This document shows positions 42,637 through 53,068 of a stretch of DNA of 64,000 nt, one piece after another. The notes under the pieces are model-generated. The model was not told the origin of the DNA and made no database searches. It worked only from the letters and a program-made list of their open reading frames with translations. The DNA is from Cytobacillus pseudoceanisediminis (GTDB lineage Bacteria; Bacillota; Bacilli; Bacillales; Cytobacillaceae), in contig NZ_CP097349.1 of the NCBI RefSeq assembly GCF_023516215.1, positions 2,170,001 through 2,234,000 on the forward strand. The letters are read 5' to 3'. Made by a program: the position numbers and the translations under genes. Numbering within the stretch: position 1 is the first letter of the stretch; every line of letters starts with the position of its first letter.

Positions 42637-44669
42637 TCAATATTCACCACCCCGACACTCTGAACTTCCGCATTTGCTTCCAGTTCGTTATAGGAAAGAA
42701 TCGGTATTTGCGGAAAATACCTTTCTGTTAATTGCCTGACGTACATTCTGACTGCTGGAGAACAAAGGACAATTGGCGTCTGCTCCATCAGTGAAAGCTG
42801 TTCCACCTGCGAAGCAATGGATTCCAGGATATTCTGCGATACTGTTGGGTCCATGGATAAATAATTGCCATGCTCTGTCTGCTGAACACCTTCTGCAACC
42901 AATTTCTCGACTTTCCCTGATAGGGTTACGACTTTTATGGAGTCACCCTGCTGTGAAAACTGGTTAGTAATTTGTCTGGCCAAAGCCTGACGGGCATACT
43001 CGGTAAGCAGGTCTGTATCACTTGTAGATTTTGCGAAATCAGCAAGTGTTTCAAAAATAACCGGCAAATTCCGGATTGAAACGTTTTCCCTTAATAATTT
43101 CGCAAGCACCTTTTGAACTTCCCCCACTGACAATGGGTTTGGGGTCACCTCTTCAACAAGGATTGGATAGCTTTCCTTGACATGGTCAATCAGCTGTTTT
43201 GTTTCCTGGCGGCCTAATAGCTCATGGGCATTGCTTTTTATTACTTCTGTAATATGAGTAGAAACAACAGATGGAGGGTCAACGACTGTATAGCCAAATA
43301 TTTCTGCCTGCTCTTTCATTTCTTCTGTTATCCATTTTGCCGGCAGACCAAATGATGGCTCAATCGTATCAATACCTTCTATGCTATCATCTTCAATACC
43401 AGGACTCATGGCTAAATAATGATCGAGCAGAAGCTCGCCGCGTGCCATTTCATTTCCTTTTATCTTCAGCCTATATTCATTCGGCTGCAGCTGAATATTG
43501 TCACGTATCCTTACCACAGGTATGACAAGTCCCAATTCGATCGCCAGCTGTCTCCTGATCATAACAATCCTGTCCAGAAGGTCACCGCCCTGATTCGTAT
43601 CGGCAAGAGGAATCAGCCCATAGCCAAACTCGAATTCAATTGGATCTACATTTAAAAGATTAACCACACTCTCAGGACTTTTCATTTCATCGGTTTCAAT
43701 TTCTTCTTCCATCTCCAGCAATTGTTCCTTATCAGGCTGGGGAGTCTTTGCAATCGTGTAACCTCCGAAAATCATTAAGCCGCCAATCGGCAAAGTTAGC
43801 ACTAGCCCTATTGGTGTCAGTAAACCTAAAAGAATAATAGTACCGCCAGTAACATATAACATTTTCGGATAAGCAAACAGCTGGGAAGTAATATCTTTAC
43901 CAATATTTCCATCAGATGCTGCCCTTGTAACCACAATACCTGTTGCAGTGGAAATTAACAGTGCCGGGATTTGGCTGACAATTCCGTCACCAACCGTAAG
44001 CGTCGAATATTTCATGGCTGCCTCTCCAAACGGAAGCCCAAGCTGCATCATCCCGATGACCACTCCGAACAGAAGGTTTATTAGAGTTATGATGATCCCA
44101 GCAATGGCGTCACCTTTAACAAATTTGCTCGCACCATCCATTGAACCGTAAAAATCAGATTCACGGCTGATTTTTTCGCGGCGTTCCCGGGCTTCATGCT
44201 CTGAGATCATACCTGCATTCAAGTCTGCATCGATACTCATTTGTTTACCCGGCATCGCATCAAGTGTAAAACGCGCAGCTACTTCGGAGACCCTCTCAGA
44301 TCCCTTCGTAATAACGATAAACTGGATAATGATGAGTATTAAGAAAACTACAAGACCAACAATGACGTTTCCTCCGGTTACGAAAGAGCCAAAAGTTTCA
44401 ACAACTTTACCGGCTTCCCCTTCTGATAGAATGGATCTGGTCGTAGAAACATTTAACCCCAGCCTGAATAATGTCATTAACAATATTAACGAAGGAAAAA
44501 TGGAAAATTCGAGCGCTTCCTTCATATTCATGGCTGTCAGCAAAACCATAAGTGCAAGCGCAATATTAATGATGATCAGTACACTTAAAAGCCATGGCGG
44601 AAAAGGTATAATAAGCATGGCTACTATTAAAATTACACTCATCAATACTGATAAGTCTCTTACTTGCAT
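42633..44669 (-). CDS. flhA: Flagellar export apparatus protein FlhA
   Basis: Integral membrane component of the flagellar type III export gate, with a large cytoplasmic C-terminal domain that binds chaperone-substrate pairs. The 678-residue protein has eight hydrophobic segments in its first half, the FHIPEP signature LTLFRLGLNVSTTRSIL region near residue 70, and RVSEVAARFTLDAMPGKQM. Start ATG 44669 has AAGGAGAG seven bases upstream; ten codons of upstream frame are not credible. The stop overlaps flhF. A type A repeat lies just upstream. Confidence 0.97.
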   Translation of the reverse strand: MQVRDLSVLMSVILIVAMLIIPFPPWLLSVLIIINIALALMVLLTAMNMKEALEFSIFPSLILLMTLFRLGLNVSTTRSILSEGEAGKVVETFGSFVTGGNVIVGLVVFLILIIIQFIVITKGSERVSEVAARFTLDAMPGKQMSIDADLNAGMISEHEARERREKISRESDFYGSMDGASKFVKGDAIAGIIITLINLLFGVVIGMMQLGLPFGEAAMKYSTLTVGDGIVSQIPALLISTATGIVVTRAASDGNIGKDITSQLFAYPKMLYVTGGTIILLGLLTPIGLVLTLPIGGLMIFGGYTIAKTPQPDKEQLLEMEEEIETDEMKSPESVVNLLNVDPIEFEFGYGLIPLADTNQGGDLLDRIVMIRRQLAIELGLVIPVVRIRDNIQLQPNEYRLKIKGNEMARGELLLDHYLAMSPGIEDDSIEGIDTIEPSFGLPAKWITEEMKEQAEIFGYTVVDPPSVVSTHITEVIKSNAHELLGRQETKQLIDHVKESYPILVEEVTPNPLSVGEVQKVLAKLLRENVSIRNLPVIFETLADFAKSTSDTDLLTEYARQALARQITNQFSQQGDSIKVVTLSGKVEKLVAEGVQQTEHGNYLSMDPTVSQNILESIASQVEQLSLMEQTPIVLCSPAVRMYVRQLTERYFPQIPILSYNELEANAEVQSVGVVNID

Positions 44670-44686
44670 CGAAACTCTCTCCTTAC

Positions 44687-44751
44687 AAGAAAAGCGCAAG
44701 CGCCTTGCTCACCCCCGACACCTCGAGGGGCTAGGCGCTGGAGCTAGACAG
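44687..44751 (-). repeat. Dispersed repeat type A, copy 4 (flhB-flhA spacer)
   Basis: Plus strand AAGAAAAGCGCAAGCGCCTTG to AGGCGCTGGAGCTAGACAG, the same orientation as copy 2. Arms AGCGCCT/AGGCGCT and an inner CCCC/GGGG pair form a stable hairpin with CCTCGAGG in the loop. It lies within the fla/che operon, four bases before the flhA Shine-Dalgarno site. A fragment of the same end (AAAAAGCGGAAACGCCTTGG) follows at 44789-44808. Confidence 0.75.
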
Positions 44752-44861
44752 TTATCGCAGTTCAAAGATCAATACTTTCTTATTTTACAAAAAGCGGAAA
44801 CGCCTTGGCAGCCATTCAACAGCTTCCTAAGACCAGCTATTTCTAATAAATATTTATCTGG

Positions 44862-45946
44862 TTAAATTTTGTTTTTGGTTCTGTACACATAAGCTAAAAT
44901 CTCTGCAACAGCTTTAAAAAATTCTTCAGGGATGGCCTGGCCAATTTCCGCCTGGCTGTATAGAGCCCTTGCAAGCGGCCTGTTTTCAACAGCAATCACA
45001 TCATGTTCCTTTGCGATTAATTTAATCTTTTGGGCAACAAAGTCAACACCTTTTGCCACTACGATGGGGGCATCACTCTTGGTTTCATCATAGCTCAGAG
45101 CTATCGCGAAATGAGTTGGATTGGTGATGACCACATCCGCTTTAGGAACTTCCTGCATCATCCTTCTCATCGCCATTTCCCTCTGCCTCTGCTTCATCTT
45201 GGATTTTATTAATGGATCCCCTTCAATATTTTTGTACTCATCTTTAATATCCTGTTTTGACATTCGGATGTTCTTTTCAAAATCATATTTTTGATATAGA
45301 TAATCCAGGACGGATAAAAACAGGAGTGCCGCTGAAGCAATTAAACCCATTTGAACGGTCAGGCTGGCAAGTGTGGCCATCGCTGTTCCAACCGATTTTT
45401 GAGAAAGAATTAATATTTCATCTATCCTTAACCATAAAACAGCAAACGCAGCGACACCTACGAAAGCAATTTTGAGCATCGACTTCAGCAGCTCCACAAT
45501 CGCTCTCATGGAAAAAATCCGCTTGAATCCTTTTATTGGATCCATTTTCTCCAATTTAGGCTGTATAGCTTCTGTTGAAAAAAGAGTGCCCACCTGCATA
45601 AAGTTTGCAGTAATCCCCGCCAGCATAGCAACCAGCATAATTGGACCTAAAAAAAGAACCAATTCTTTTAAGACATCGAGAAAGATTACCTGTATATTCG
45701 CCTCTGTCAGCGGCATCAACATATAATCATTAAATGAGTGCGTAAAAATATATAAGATGATATTCTTCAAATACGATCCCGCAAACAGCAGAAACAGAAA
45801 CACTGCAAGAAGGACGATGGCTGTATTAACATCCTGGCTTTTTGCTACTTGTCCTTTTTTCTGGAATCCTGCCTCTTTTTCGGTGTGGCTTTTTCTGTTT
45901 TTTCTCCGGAAAAAAGCTGAAGATCTAAAGAGAGCAATAACTTCAT
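44862..45946 (-). CDS. flhB: Flagellar export switch protein FlhB (one apparent frameshift)
   Basis: Membrane protein that switches export specificity by self-cleavage. The true start ATG 45946 overlaps the fliR stop and gives MKLLLSLDLQFFSGEKTEKATPKK; a missing A at 45855-45860 then breaks the frame. The rest (four membrane segments, then DIKDEYKNIEGDPLIKSKMK and the autocleavage motif NPTHFA) is intact. The restored length is about 361 residues. Confidence 0.94.
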
Positions 45947-46721
45947 TCTATGACCCCCATAAGTTCCATGAGCCCTCTCATTGTCTGCAGCATCGTTTCA
46001 AACGCAAGGGAAACAGCATACATTAATACGCTCATAACAATGACTAGAACAATAAAACTAACGCCAATTTTCAAAGGAAGGCCGACGACAAAGACATTTA
46101 GCTGCGGAACTGTCCTGGCAACAATCCCTAATGCGACATCTACAAGAAATAGACTGCCGACAACAGGAATGGACATCTGAAAGGCAATAACGAACATTGT
46201 ATTCAGGGCTTTTATGACATATTCAGCCATATCCTCATCTCCAAAAGAAATCCATGCCTGATCCAGAGGAATAAAATCGTAGCTGTAGAACACTCCATCA
46301 AGCATTAAATGATGCCCATTGACAGTTAATAGAAAAAAGAGCGCTATCGTATACAAATACTGTCCCATTAATGGACTTTGTGCGCCTGTTTGAGGATCAA
46401 TCACATTTGCAATGGCAAAACCCATCTGGAAATCAATGAATCCCCCGCAATTTGAATCGCAGAAAGAATCAAATACGCTATAAATCCGACCATCAGCCCT
46501 ACTAATGCTTCTTTAATTATTAAAAGAAAATATGTGCCGTCAATTTCTAGCATTGGCACATCCATTCCCAGGAACATTATCCATGCCAGAAAGAAGCCAA
46601 GGCCAATTTTATGTGCGGCCGGGATGGATCTGTATGAAAAAAGGGGCATCATTAAAAAGAAAGATGTCACCCTTACAAAAATAAGTAAAAAGGCAGGAAA
46701 AGAAGGCAGAAAATCTAACAT
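45943..46721 (-). CDS. fliR: Flagellar export protein FliR (one apparent frameshift)
   Basis: Membrane protein of the export gate, forming the FliPQR complex. The first half (MLDFLPSFPAFLLIFVRVTSFF) stops at 46401; the second half starts FQMGFAIANVIDPQTG in another frame. One G added to the run at 46442-46446 joins them at 259 residues, exactly the B. subtilis length, which supports ATG 46721 as the start rather than a TTG at 46736. It is hydrophobic throughout. It overlaps both fliQ and flhB slightly. Confidence 0.93.
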
Positions 46722-46725
46722 GTCA

Positions 46726-46995
46726 TCAGCCAACAAACCTGGTCAAATTAGAAAATATTTCATTTGCATAAGAGAGCATATGACTAAGCATCCATGGCCC
46801 AAAGAAAACAACACCTACAAGGACCGCTACAATCTTAGGAATAAATGCCAGAGTTTGTTCCTGAATTTGTGTTGTTGCCTGAAAGATACTGACAACCAAG
46901 CCTACTACTAGAGCCAGAATTAGCAAGGGACCGCAAATCATAAGTACGGTGATAATCCCTCTTTCTGCAATGGATATAACTGTTTCTGGAGTCAT
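46726..46995 (-). CDS. fliQ: Flagellar export protein FliQ
   Basis: Small 89-residue membrane protein with two hydrophobic hairpin helices (about 15-40 and 52-75) and the family motif LVVGLVVSIFQATTQIQEQTL. It is part of the FliP5-Q4-R1 export gate. It lies between fliP and fliR, with an overlap or contact on the fliR side. No sequence problem is seen. Confidence 0.97.
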   Translation of the reverse strand: MTPETVISIAERGIITVLMICGPLLILALVVGLVVSIFQATTQIQEQTLAFIPKIVAVLVGVVFFGPWMLSHMLSYANEIFSNLTRFVG

Positions 46996-47012
46996 TCTGA
47001 ATGTTCACCTGC

Positions 47013-47678
47013 TTAAAAGCTTTGTAAAAGGGATTTAACTACTAAATACCAGCCGTCTACAAGTACAAATAATAATATTTTAAACGGCAAAGAAATCATA
47101 ACCGGAGGAAGCATCATCATCCCCATGGACATTAATACACTGGCTACAACCATGTCGATAACGAGAAATGGAATAAAAATCATAAAGCCAATTTGGAAAG
47201 CTGTTTTGATCTCACTTATGGCAAATGCCGGAACAAGACTTGTAAGCGGAATATCTTCAATGGAAGATGGCGCTTCCGCTCCGGAATATTGAAGAAATAA
47301 AGCCAAATCTTTCTGTCTTGTGTGGGCACTCATAAACTCTTTAAAAGGGATTGAAGCTTTTTCATAAGCTTCTTCCAGATTAATTTCTTCATTAAATAAA
47401 GGTGTTAAAGCCTGTTCGTTCACTTCTTGCATCGTCGGTGCCATTATAAAAAATGTCAGGAACAAGGACAAGCCGATTAAAACTTGATTCGGCGGCATTT
47501 GCTGAGTAGCCAGCGCCGTTCTGACAAAGGAAAGAACGATGATAATCCTTGTGAAGCACGTCATTAAAATTAGAATACTGGGCGCGAGAGAAAGTACCGT
47601 CAGCAATAAAAAAAGCTTCACAGATGTAGATACATTTTCAGGAGAACTGCTATTAAAAAACTCCATGAATTCATTCAT
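47013..47678 (-). CDS. fliP: Flagellar export protein FliP
   Basis: Membrane protein of the export gate, 221 residues, the family length. Signature segments are LTCFTRIIIVLSFVRTALATQQMPPNQVL in the second membrane region (near residue 40-68) and GFMIFIPFLVIDMVVASVLMSMGMMMLPPVMISLPFK near the end, described here only as the conserved blocks. The start overlaps the end of fliO by eight bases. Confidence 0.97.
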   Translation of the reverse strand: MNEFMEFFNSSSPENVSTSVKLFLLLTVLSLAPSILILMTCFTRIIIVLSFVRTALATQQMPPNQVLIGLSLFLTFFIMAPTMQEVNEQALTPLFNEEINLEEAYEKASIPFKEFMSAHTRQKDLALFLQYSGAEAPSSIEDIPLTSLVPAFAISEIKTAFQIGFMIFIPFLVIDMVVASVLMSMGMMMLPPVMISLPFKILLFVLVDGWYLVVKSLLQSF

Positions 47679-48356
47679 CTTTCTTCTGGCCCTTTCTTTC
47701 TAACTCATCAAACAGTTTCTTTCTGCCCTTTTTGATATCGTCCAGCTGCATCCCGAGCAGCGAGCTGAAGTTTGGGCTGCTTTGCTTGCTTCCTTCTGTT
47801 TGCTGTGTTCTTTTCATCACCTTTGTCACAATATCGCTTGGACGGATAAGCTGTTCCAGTTTGTCATTATGCTCTTTGATGATTTGACTGTATTCTTCCG
47901 AATCGTCTATTTCTTTTAACAGCTGAATATTTTCTCCTACCCCTACTACAAAAATGCGATTCCCCACTTTTATCAGCTGAACTGATCTGTTCGCACCCAA
48001 AGCTGTACCCCCGAGGTTTTCAACTAACTGCGACCTGTTATATACCTTACTTTTTTGTTAATGAACTTTAGAAGAGCGTACAAAAGTCCGATAGTAAAGC
48101 CTGTTGCTAAAATCATCTTTATAAAGTCCCAAAAAGTAAGACCAATTTTGCCGCTTTTATCCTGCTGAATCTGCCCTTCGTCTGTCTTTAAATCTTTTGA
48201 TTCCTTTGTTTCCTGCTTCTCGCATTCCTTAGGATTTTCCATACATTCTTTAACACTATTATTCAATTGCTCTGCCTGGGCCAGCGGCTGCAAGCCCAGC
48301 AGAACAATTGAAAACAACAGCAGCAAAGAAATCACTTTCTTTACATTCAACACCAT
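47671..48356 (-). CDS. fliO: Flagellar biosynthesis protein FliO/FliZ (one apparent frameshift)
   Basis: Export-gate assembly factor, named FliZ in B. subtilis. It has a signal peptide (LLLLFSIVLLGLQPLAQAEQ, about 10-29), a short outer domain, one transmembrane helix (FIKMILATGFTIGLLYALLK) and a cytoplasmic tail. The frame breaks in INKK; one A added to the run at 48051-48056 gives KSKVYNRSQLVENLGGTALG and continues to the RSVQLIKVGNRI tail, about 228 residues. Start ATG 48356 follows AGAGGG. Confidence 0.9.
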
Positions 48357-48382
48357 TTTGCACCCTCTAAAAAGAATAATCA

Positions 48383-48745
48383 CTAGCCCAAAGTTTTGCC
48401 GATTGCCTCAAGCACTCTATCAGCCTGGAAAGGTTTTACGATAAAATCCTTGGCGCCAGCCTGAATGGCATCTATGACCATTGCCTGCTGGCCCATAGCA
48501 GAACACATAATGACTTTTGCACTCGGGTTTAATTTTTTGATTTCTTTTAGAGCTGTAATTCCATCCATTTCCGGCATGGTAATATCCATTGTGACAAGAT
48601 CAGGCTGAGTTTCCTTATATTTTTCAACTGCTTGTGCACCGTCAGCAGCTTCACCCACTATCTCATAGCCATTCTTGGATAAAATATCTTTTATCATCAT
48701 TCGCATAAAAGCTGCATCATCAACTATTAAAATTTTATGTGCCAT
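48383..48745 (-). CDS. cheY: Chemotaxis response regulator CheY
   Basis: Single receiver domain of 120 residues that binds the FliM/FliY switch when phosphorylated. Key residues are DD at 9-10, the phosphorylated aspartate 54 in TMDITMP, the serine in MCSAMG and the lysine in IVKPF. It lies between fliY and fliO as in B. subtilis. It is intact. Confidence 0.97.
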   Translation of the reverse strand: MAHKILIVDDAAFMRMMIKDILSKNGYEIVGEAADGAQAVEKYKETQPDLVTMDITMPEMDGITALKEIKKLNPSAKVIMCSAMGQQAMVIDAIQAGAKDFIVKPFQADRVLEAIGKTLG

Positions 48746-48763
48746 TTTAATAACCCCCGCTTA

Positions 48764-50060
48764 TCATCTTAGTTTTTTTATTCGGTCGCTCTGGCTGATA
48801 ATATCTGTAACCCTCACACCAAAGTTTTCATCAATGACAACCACTTCACCCTGGGCGATTAATCGATTATTCACCAGAATGTCAACAGGTTCACCTGCCA
48901 GTTTATCCAGTTCAATAATCGATCCTGAAGACAGTTCAAGAATTTCCTTAACGGAACGTTTGGTCCTTCCAAGTTCGACCGTTACCTGAAGCGGTATATC
49001 CAAAAGCATATCTAAATTCTTTGTTTCATGATCCTGCATGTGGTATGGTTCAAAGCTCGAAAAGGCTGCCGGCTGCACATTCGGCTGTACTCCATTTGCA
49101 TAAGAGCCTCCGAAATGCTGTGGACCGGATTGCTGAGCCTGGTTTTGAGCCGGTATATAGTTTTGAGGGCTTGATGCCTGATTCATAACCGGCTGTGAAT
49201 ATGCCGGCTGCTCTCCGGAAAAACCTGTTTGAGTGTAAGACTTGTCTAATCCGCCTGTTTGTACTTCAGGTTTCTTATCAAACGGAAGCTGGCTTTCCTG
49301 ATAATCGGGCTGTCCTTGCGCTGCTTGATTCTCTCCTGAAACAGCGCTATCTGCCGGAAGATCCTGACCCGGATTCAATAATTCATTTACTAGGCTTTTG
49401 CCAAATTCCAGAGGAAGCAGCTGCATAATATTCGAGTCGATCAGACTTCCTATTTTTAGTCGGAATGAAATCCTTATAAGCATGTCATCAGCAGGAACCC
49501 GATCAGCCCCTTCTCCCTGCGGCAAATCAAGTATATCAATTGCCGGCGGTGAAATATCAACCTTTTTCCAAAGATGGTTGACATCGAAGTTGCTGCAGAA
49601 CCCATCATCTGGTTCATTGCCTCCTGAACCGCGCTTAACTGAATTTCACCCATTAGTTCAGCCGGGTTGGTTCCATCTCCCCAAGCATCAAGTCAGCAAT
49701 GATGGCTGCATCCGATTGCTGAATTACAAGCAGGTTGCTTCCGAAGAAACCTTCCGTATAATTCACTTGAATTGCTACATAAGGATGCGGGAATTCCTCA
49801 GCTAATTTCTGACGCAAAACAACTGAAACAGCTGGAGTTGTGATATCAACTTTCTGATTCAATAATGTAGACAATGCTGTTGCAGAGCTCCCAAATGAGA
49901 TATTGCCGATTTCCCCTAACGCATCCTGCTCCATATGGGACAGATAATCTTCAGTTTGAAAAAATGCCTCATTATAACTTTCTGTTTCATCGCTGTCGTC
50001 AGCTGCTCCCCTTAATAGAGCATCAATTTCATCTTGCGAAAGCATATCATCACTCATCAT
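48764..50060 (-). CDS. fliY: Flagellar switch protein / CheY-P phosphatase FliY (two apparent frameshifts)
   Basis: C-ring protein of Gram-positives that combines a CheC-like phosphatase domain and a SpoA/FliN domain. The N-terminus has [12 protein letters not shown] and [19 protein letters not shown]. Runs at about 49679-49682 (G) and 49563-49567 (A) each lack one base; between them [20 protein letters not shown] in parts and STIFGKKVDI can be read in other frames. The C-terminal domain has [22 protein letters not shown] in pieces. Restored length is about 432 residues. ATG 50060 is favoured by the GGGGGAG site six bases upstream. Confidence 0.93.
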
Positions 50061-51046
50061 CCTCATCTCCCCCTTTCACAGTGTCTAAAATTTGCACGGC
50101 CATTTTTTTATTCATTTTCCCAGGCTGTCCGATGAATTTAGGAATATTACCGACTTTTATTATGAGCGCCTGGTCAATTCCCTGATTTAACTCAATGACA
50201 TCACCAATATCAAGAGATAAGAAATCCTGAATGGCTATGTCAGAACTGCCGAGTTCACATATGACTGGAACTTCCGCCTTATGAATATTTCGTTCTAGCC
50301 GGGCAATGACCTCCGGCTCCCTTTCCTTTTTGTCCGTCTGCATCCAATAATGTACAGACAGCTTTGGAATAATGGGCTCGAGAACGACGTGAGGTATACA
50401 TATATTAATCATCCCGCTTGTTTCCCCGATAGTCGTGTTTAATGAAATAACGACGACTGTTTCATTTGGAGAGACCATTTGCAGAAATTGCGGATTCACC
50501 TCAAAATCAGCCAAAAGCGGATCAATATCCGCGATTGTGCTCCAGGCTTCCCTTAGGTTTTCAAATGCCCTTTCAAATGTAGCAGACATGATTTTTGTTT
50601 CAATTTCTGTTAAATTGTCAACCTTATTTATGCTTGTCCCCCTGCCGCCCATCAGTCTGTCCATCATGGCATAGGCGACATTTGGATTCACTTCCATAAG
50701 AATTCTTCCATCCAGAGGCGGCACTTCAATTACATTAAGTATTGTCATTTTCGGGATGGACCGGATAAATTCCTCATATGGTATCTGATCCGCAGAAGCA
50801 ACCGATATCTGCACATAGGTCCTCAGCTGGGCAGAAAAAAGGTGGTTAAGAGCCTGGCAAAATTCTCATGTATTCTTGTTAAGCTGCGAATCTGATCTTT
50901 AGAGAATCTTAATGCTCTCTTAAAATCATAAACTTTTACTTTTTCTCTGTTTGTTCTTTTTTCAGCTCATCTGCATCCATTTCTCCTGTAGAGAGAGCGG
51001 AAAGCAGTGCATCAATCTCGCTTTGCGATAAAACCTCACCTGACAT
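50050..51046 (-). CDS. fliM: Flagellar motor switch protein FliM (two apparent frameshifts)
   Basis: C-ring switch protein binding CheY-P. The start ATG 51046 opens MSGEVLSQSEIDALLSALS, the CheY-P binding peptide, and stops after 36 codons at a missing A in run 50940-50944. The second part (VKVYDFKRALRFSKDQI, HENFARLLTTFF) ends at a missing T in run 50835-50840. The third part (MQISVASADQIPYEEF to the SpoA domain) is intact. Restored, the protein is 332 residues, the B. subtilis length. Confidence 0.94.
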
Positions 51047-51086
51047 GAATCCTCACCTCCATCTATTGCAGTTAGTTATTTGGTTA

Positions 51087-51521
51087 TCACTGGAGGAGAG
51101 ATTCAGTAATGTACACCTGAACGATCTTTCCTTCTTGCATTAAACCGTTAATCTTGGTTTTCAAATCTTCCTGCAGCTTGATTTGGCCTTCTTTTCCCTG
51201 TATATCCTCTGCTTTCATTTCAGACAATTCCTGAATGATGAGGTTTTTCACCTGAAAATCTCTTTTCTGCAATTCCTCTTTAGCTTTTTTGTTTTCAGTC
51301 TGGATTTTAAAGGAAATCCTTATATAATCATCACTCGCTAAATTGGCTGTAATTTGCGGGATATCAACAGAGGCTTCCAGTACATCATCAATGGTCGGCT
51401 CTTTTGTTTCATCCTCACCCGAAAATTTCATCACAATCACCAGAGCAATAGCTCCTACAAGTGTGATCGCTACAAGCATCATCAACATTATCATTAACAG
51501 CTTATTGTTCTTCATTTTCAT
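51087..51521 (-). CDS. fliL: Flagellar basal body-associated protein FliL
   Basis: Single-pass membrane protein of 144 residues near the stator: N-terminal helix ([20 protein letters not shown], about 8-28) and an extracellular stomatin-like domain with [19 protein letters not shown] and ending [11 protein letters not shown]. It overlaps swrD by 20 bases and precedes fliM by 40 bp. Confidence 0.94.
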   Translation of the reverse strand: MKMKNNKLLMIMLMMLVAITLVGAIALVIVMKFSGEDETKEPTIDDVLEASVDIPQITANLASDDYIRISFKIQTENKKAKEELQKRDFQVKNLIIQELSEMKAEDIQGKEGQIKLQEDLKTKINGLMQEGKIVQVYITESLLQ

Positions 51522-51726
51522 TTCCCTCCGCCAGCTGCTGCCCCAGAAGATTAACAGATTGATAGAATCCTAGTATCGATTGCATGACTTGATCTTCAGA
51601 TTCCTTTACAACATACTTCTTTCCATTTGTGAGCGTTATCGTCGTATCTGGAAAAGATTCCACTGTTTCTATGTACAAAGCATTTAATATAAAAGTTTTG
51701 CCGTTCAGACGAGATACTTTAATCAA
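51502..51726 (-). CDS. swrD: Swarming/flagellar protein SwrD (FlbD family)
   Basis: Protein of 74 residues with the FlbD-family opening [23 protein letters not shown] and [16 protein letters not shown]. In B. subtilis SwrD (formerly YlzI) raises flagellar motor power. It lies between flgE and fliL and overlaps fliL, as in that species. Confidence 0.93.
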   Translation of the reverse strand: MIKVSRLNGKTFILNALYIETVESFPDTTITLTNGKKYVVKESEDQVMQSILGFYQSVNLLGQQLAEGNENEEQ

Positions 51727-51780
51727 TGTTTATTCTCAGGGCTAAAGATTCTTTGCCTTCAGCCCTGACCCTCCTTTAGA

Positions 51781-52587
51781 TTATCGTTTTAAATTAACAA
51801 GCTCCTGCAGAATTTCATCTGATGTTGTAATAATGCGAGTATTTGCCTGGAACCCGCGCTGAGCTGTAATCATTTCAGTGAATTCTTCTGAAAGGTCTAC
51901 GTTGGACATTTCCAGGGTTCCGGAAACGAGTATTCCTGCACCGTCTTCTCCTGGGGTTAATGGGACTGCATCACCTGAGTTTACAGTGTCCTTATATAGA
52001 TTGTCTCCAATTTTTTCAAGACCGCCATTATTATTAAAGCGTGCTATTCCAATTGGTCCGGCAGCCTGCAATGTATCGTTACCATCTATTAAGAAGTTTA
52101 TAGTTCCGTCATTCGATATACTTAAGCTTTTAATTACGGTAGCATCCCCTCCATTTAATTGGATAGCTGCCCCATCAGCTCCTTTTATTTTATCTCCTGA
52201 TGCCGTAACAAGGTTTGCATCATCATCAAGATACAAATTTCCAGCGCGGGTATAATAGGTGTTATTCCCTCGCTGAACCATCAAGTAGCCATCACCTTGA
52301 ATCCCTATATCCAATACACGGCCAGTGGTTTGCAGGCTCCCCTGTGTATCAATTGTATCTATAGATGATAATTGCGAACCAAGACCTACCTGCTTAGGAT
52401 TGATACCGCCCGAATTTTCTCCGCTTCCTGTTGCACCTGAAATAGTCTGACTCACCATATCTTTAAAATTCACGCGACCTTTTTTATATCCAAATGTATT
52501 AACATTCGCAATATTATTCCCAATAACATCCAGCTTCGTCTGAAAGTTTTTCATCCCGCTTATACCTGAATACATTGAACGTAGCAT
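51781..52587 (-). CDS. flgE: Flagellar hook protein FlgE (FlgG-like type)
   Basis: Rod-hook-family protein of 268 residues. The N-terminus MLRSMYSGISGMKNFQTKLDVIGNNIANVNTFGYKK (given as the conserved start block) and the C-terminal SNVDLSEEFTEMITAQRGFQANTRII are the shared coiled-coil ends. The gene in this place in B. subtilis was once called flgG and is now the hook gene flgE; many genomes keep flgG. The distal-rod pair flhO/flhP lies elsewhere, which supports the hook role. Confidence 0.9.
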   Translation of the reverse strand: MLRSMYSGISGMKNFQTKLDVIGNNIANVNTFGYKKGRVNFKDMVSQTISGATGSGENSGGINPKQVGLGSQLSSIDTIDTQGSLQTTGRVLDIGIQGDGYLMVQRGNNTYYTRAGNLYLDDDANLVTASGDKIKGADGAAIQLNGGDATVIKSLSISNDGTINFLIDGNDTLQAAGPIGIARFNNNGGLEKIGDNLYKDTVNSGDAVPLTPGEDGAGILVSGTLEMSNVDLSEEFTEMITAQRGFQANTRIITTSDEILQELVNLKR

Positions 52588-52608
52588 TAATTTTTGCTCC
52601 TCTCTTTA

Positions 52609-52634
52609 ATGCTGCTTCTGTCAGTCGGCAGCAT
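52609..52634. other. Hairpin in the flgE to TIGR02530-gene spacer
   Basis: ATGCTGC and GCAGCAT form a perfect seven-base stem with a 12-base loop in the 77-bp intergenic space of the fla/che operon. There is no T run, so it may be an RNA processing or stability element rather than a terminator. Confidence 0.4.
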
Positions 52635-52664
52635 AGGCTTCCTTAAAAGGTCCAGCCCTTATTT

Positions 52665-53054
52665 TTATTGATCCAGAATTATGGTTCCGTCAATATTAGT
52701 GAATATTTGTGTTCGAGTTTCCTTACGATCCATCGCAGTGATTACTTTATTATTCTTAGCACTGACTACAAGTGCTGCGTTATCGAGCAATACCAAGGAT
52801 TCTTTAACACCCATTGCCTTGGCTTCCTTTACCTTTTCTTCAATTTGCTTCCACCGCTCTGCACTTATATGTATACCTCTCTGTTCAAGTCTCTGCTTTG
52901 CATGTTTGCTGACAATTAAATCGCCCTCAGTCTGCAAGGCTGTTTGGAGGTGGTCAGAGAATTTATTATGTGATTGCTTAGAAGTTTGAACAGCATTCCC
53001 CTTTGGTGTAATTACCGGCTGGGTGTGGATCGGACGAAAAATAAGTTTATCCAC
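52665..53054 (-). CDS. TIGR02530-type flagellar operon protein
   Basis: Protein of 129 residues resembling the TIGR02530 flagellar operon family: an N-terminal disordered part, then VSKHAKQRLEQRGIHIS near residue 48, LVLLDNAALVVSAKNNKVITAMDR, and a C-terminal IFTNIDGTIIL. The family sits between flgD and flgE in many Firmicutes but is not part of the B. subtilis operon. Its function is not established; the position between hook cap and hook genes suggests hook assembly. The start at 53054 follows a GGAAGTGAG site. Confidence 0.85.
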   Translation of the reverse strand: MDKLIFRPIHTQPVITPKGNAVQTSKQSHNKFSDHLQTALQTEGDLIVSKHAKQRLEQRGIHISAERWKQIEEKVKEAKAMGVKESLVLLDNAALVVSAKNNKVITAMDRKETRTQIFTNIDGTIILDQ

Positions 53055-53068
53055 CCACTCACTTCCTT

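Noticed and set aside
44329..44865. 178-codon plus-strand frame opposite flhA and its spacer
   Set aside because: Lies antisense to conserved FlhA membrane segments and runs through the type A repeat; low-information sequence.
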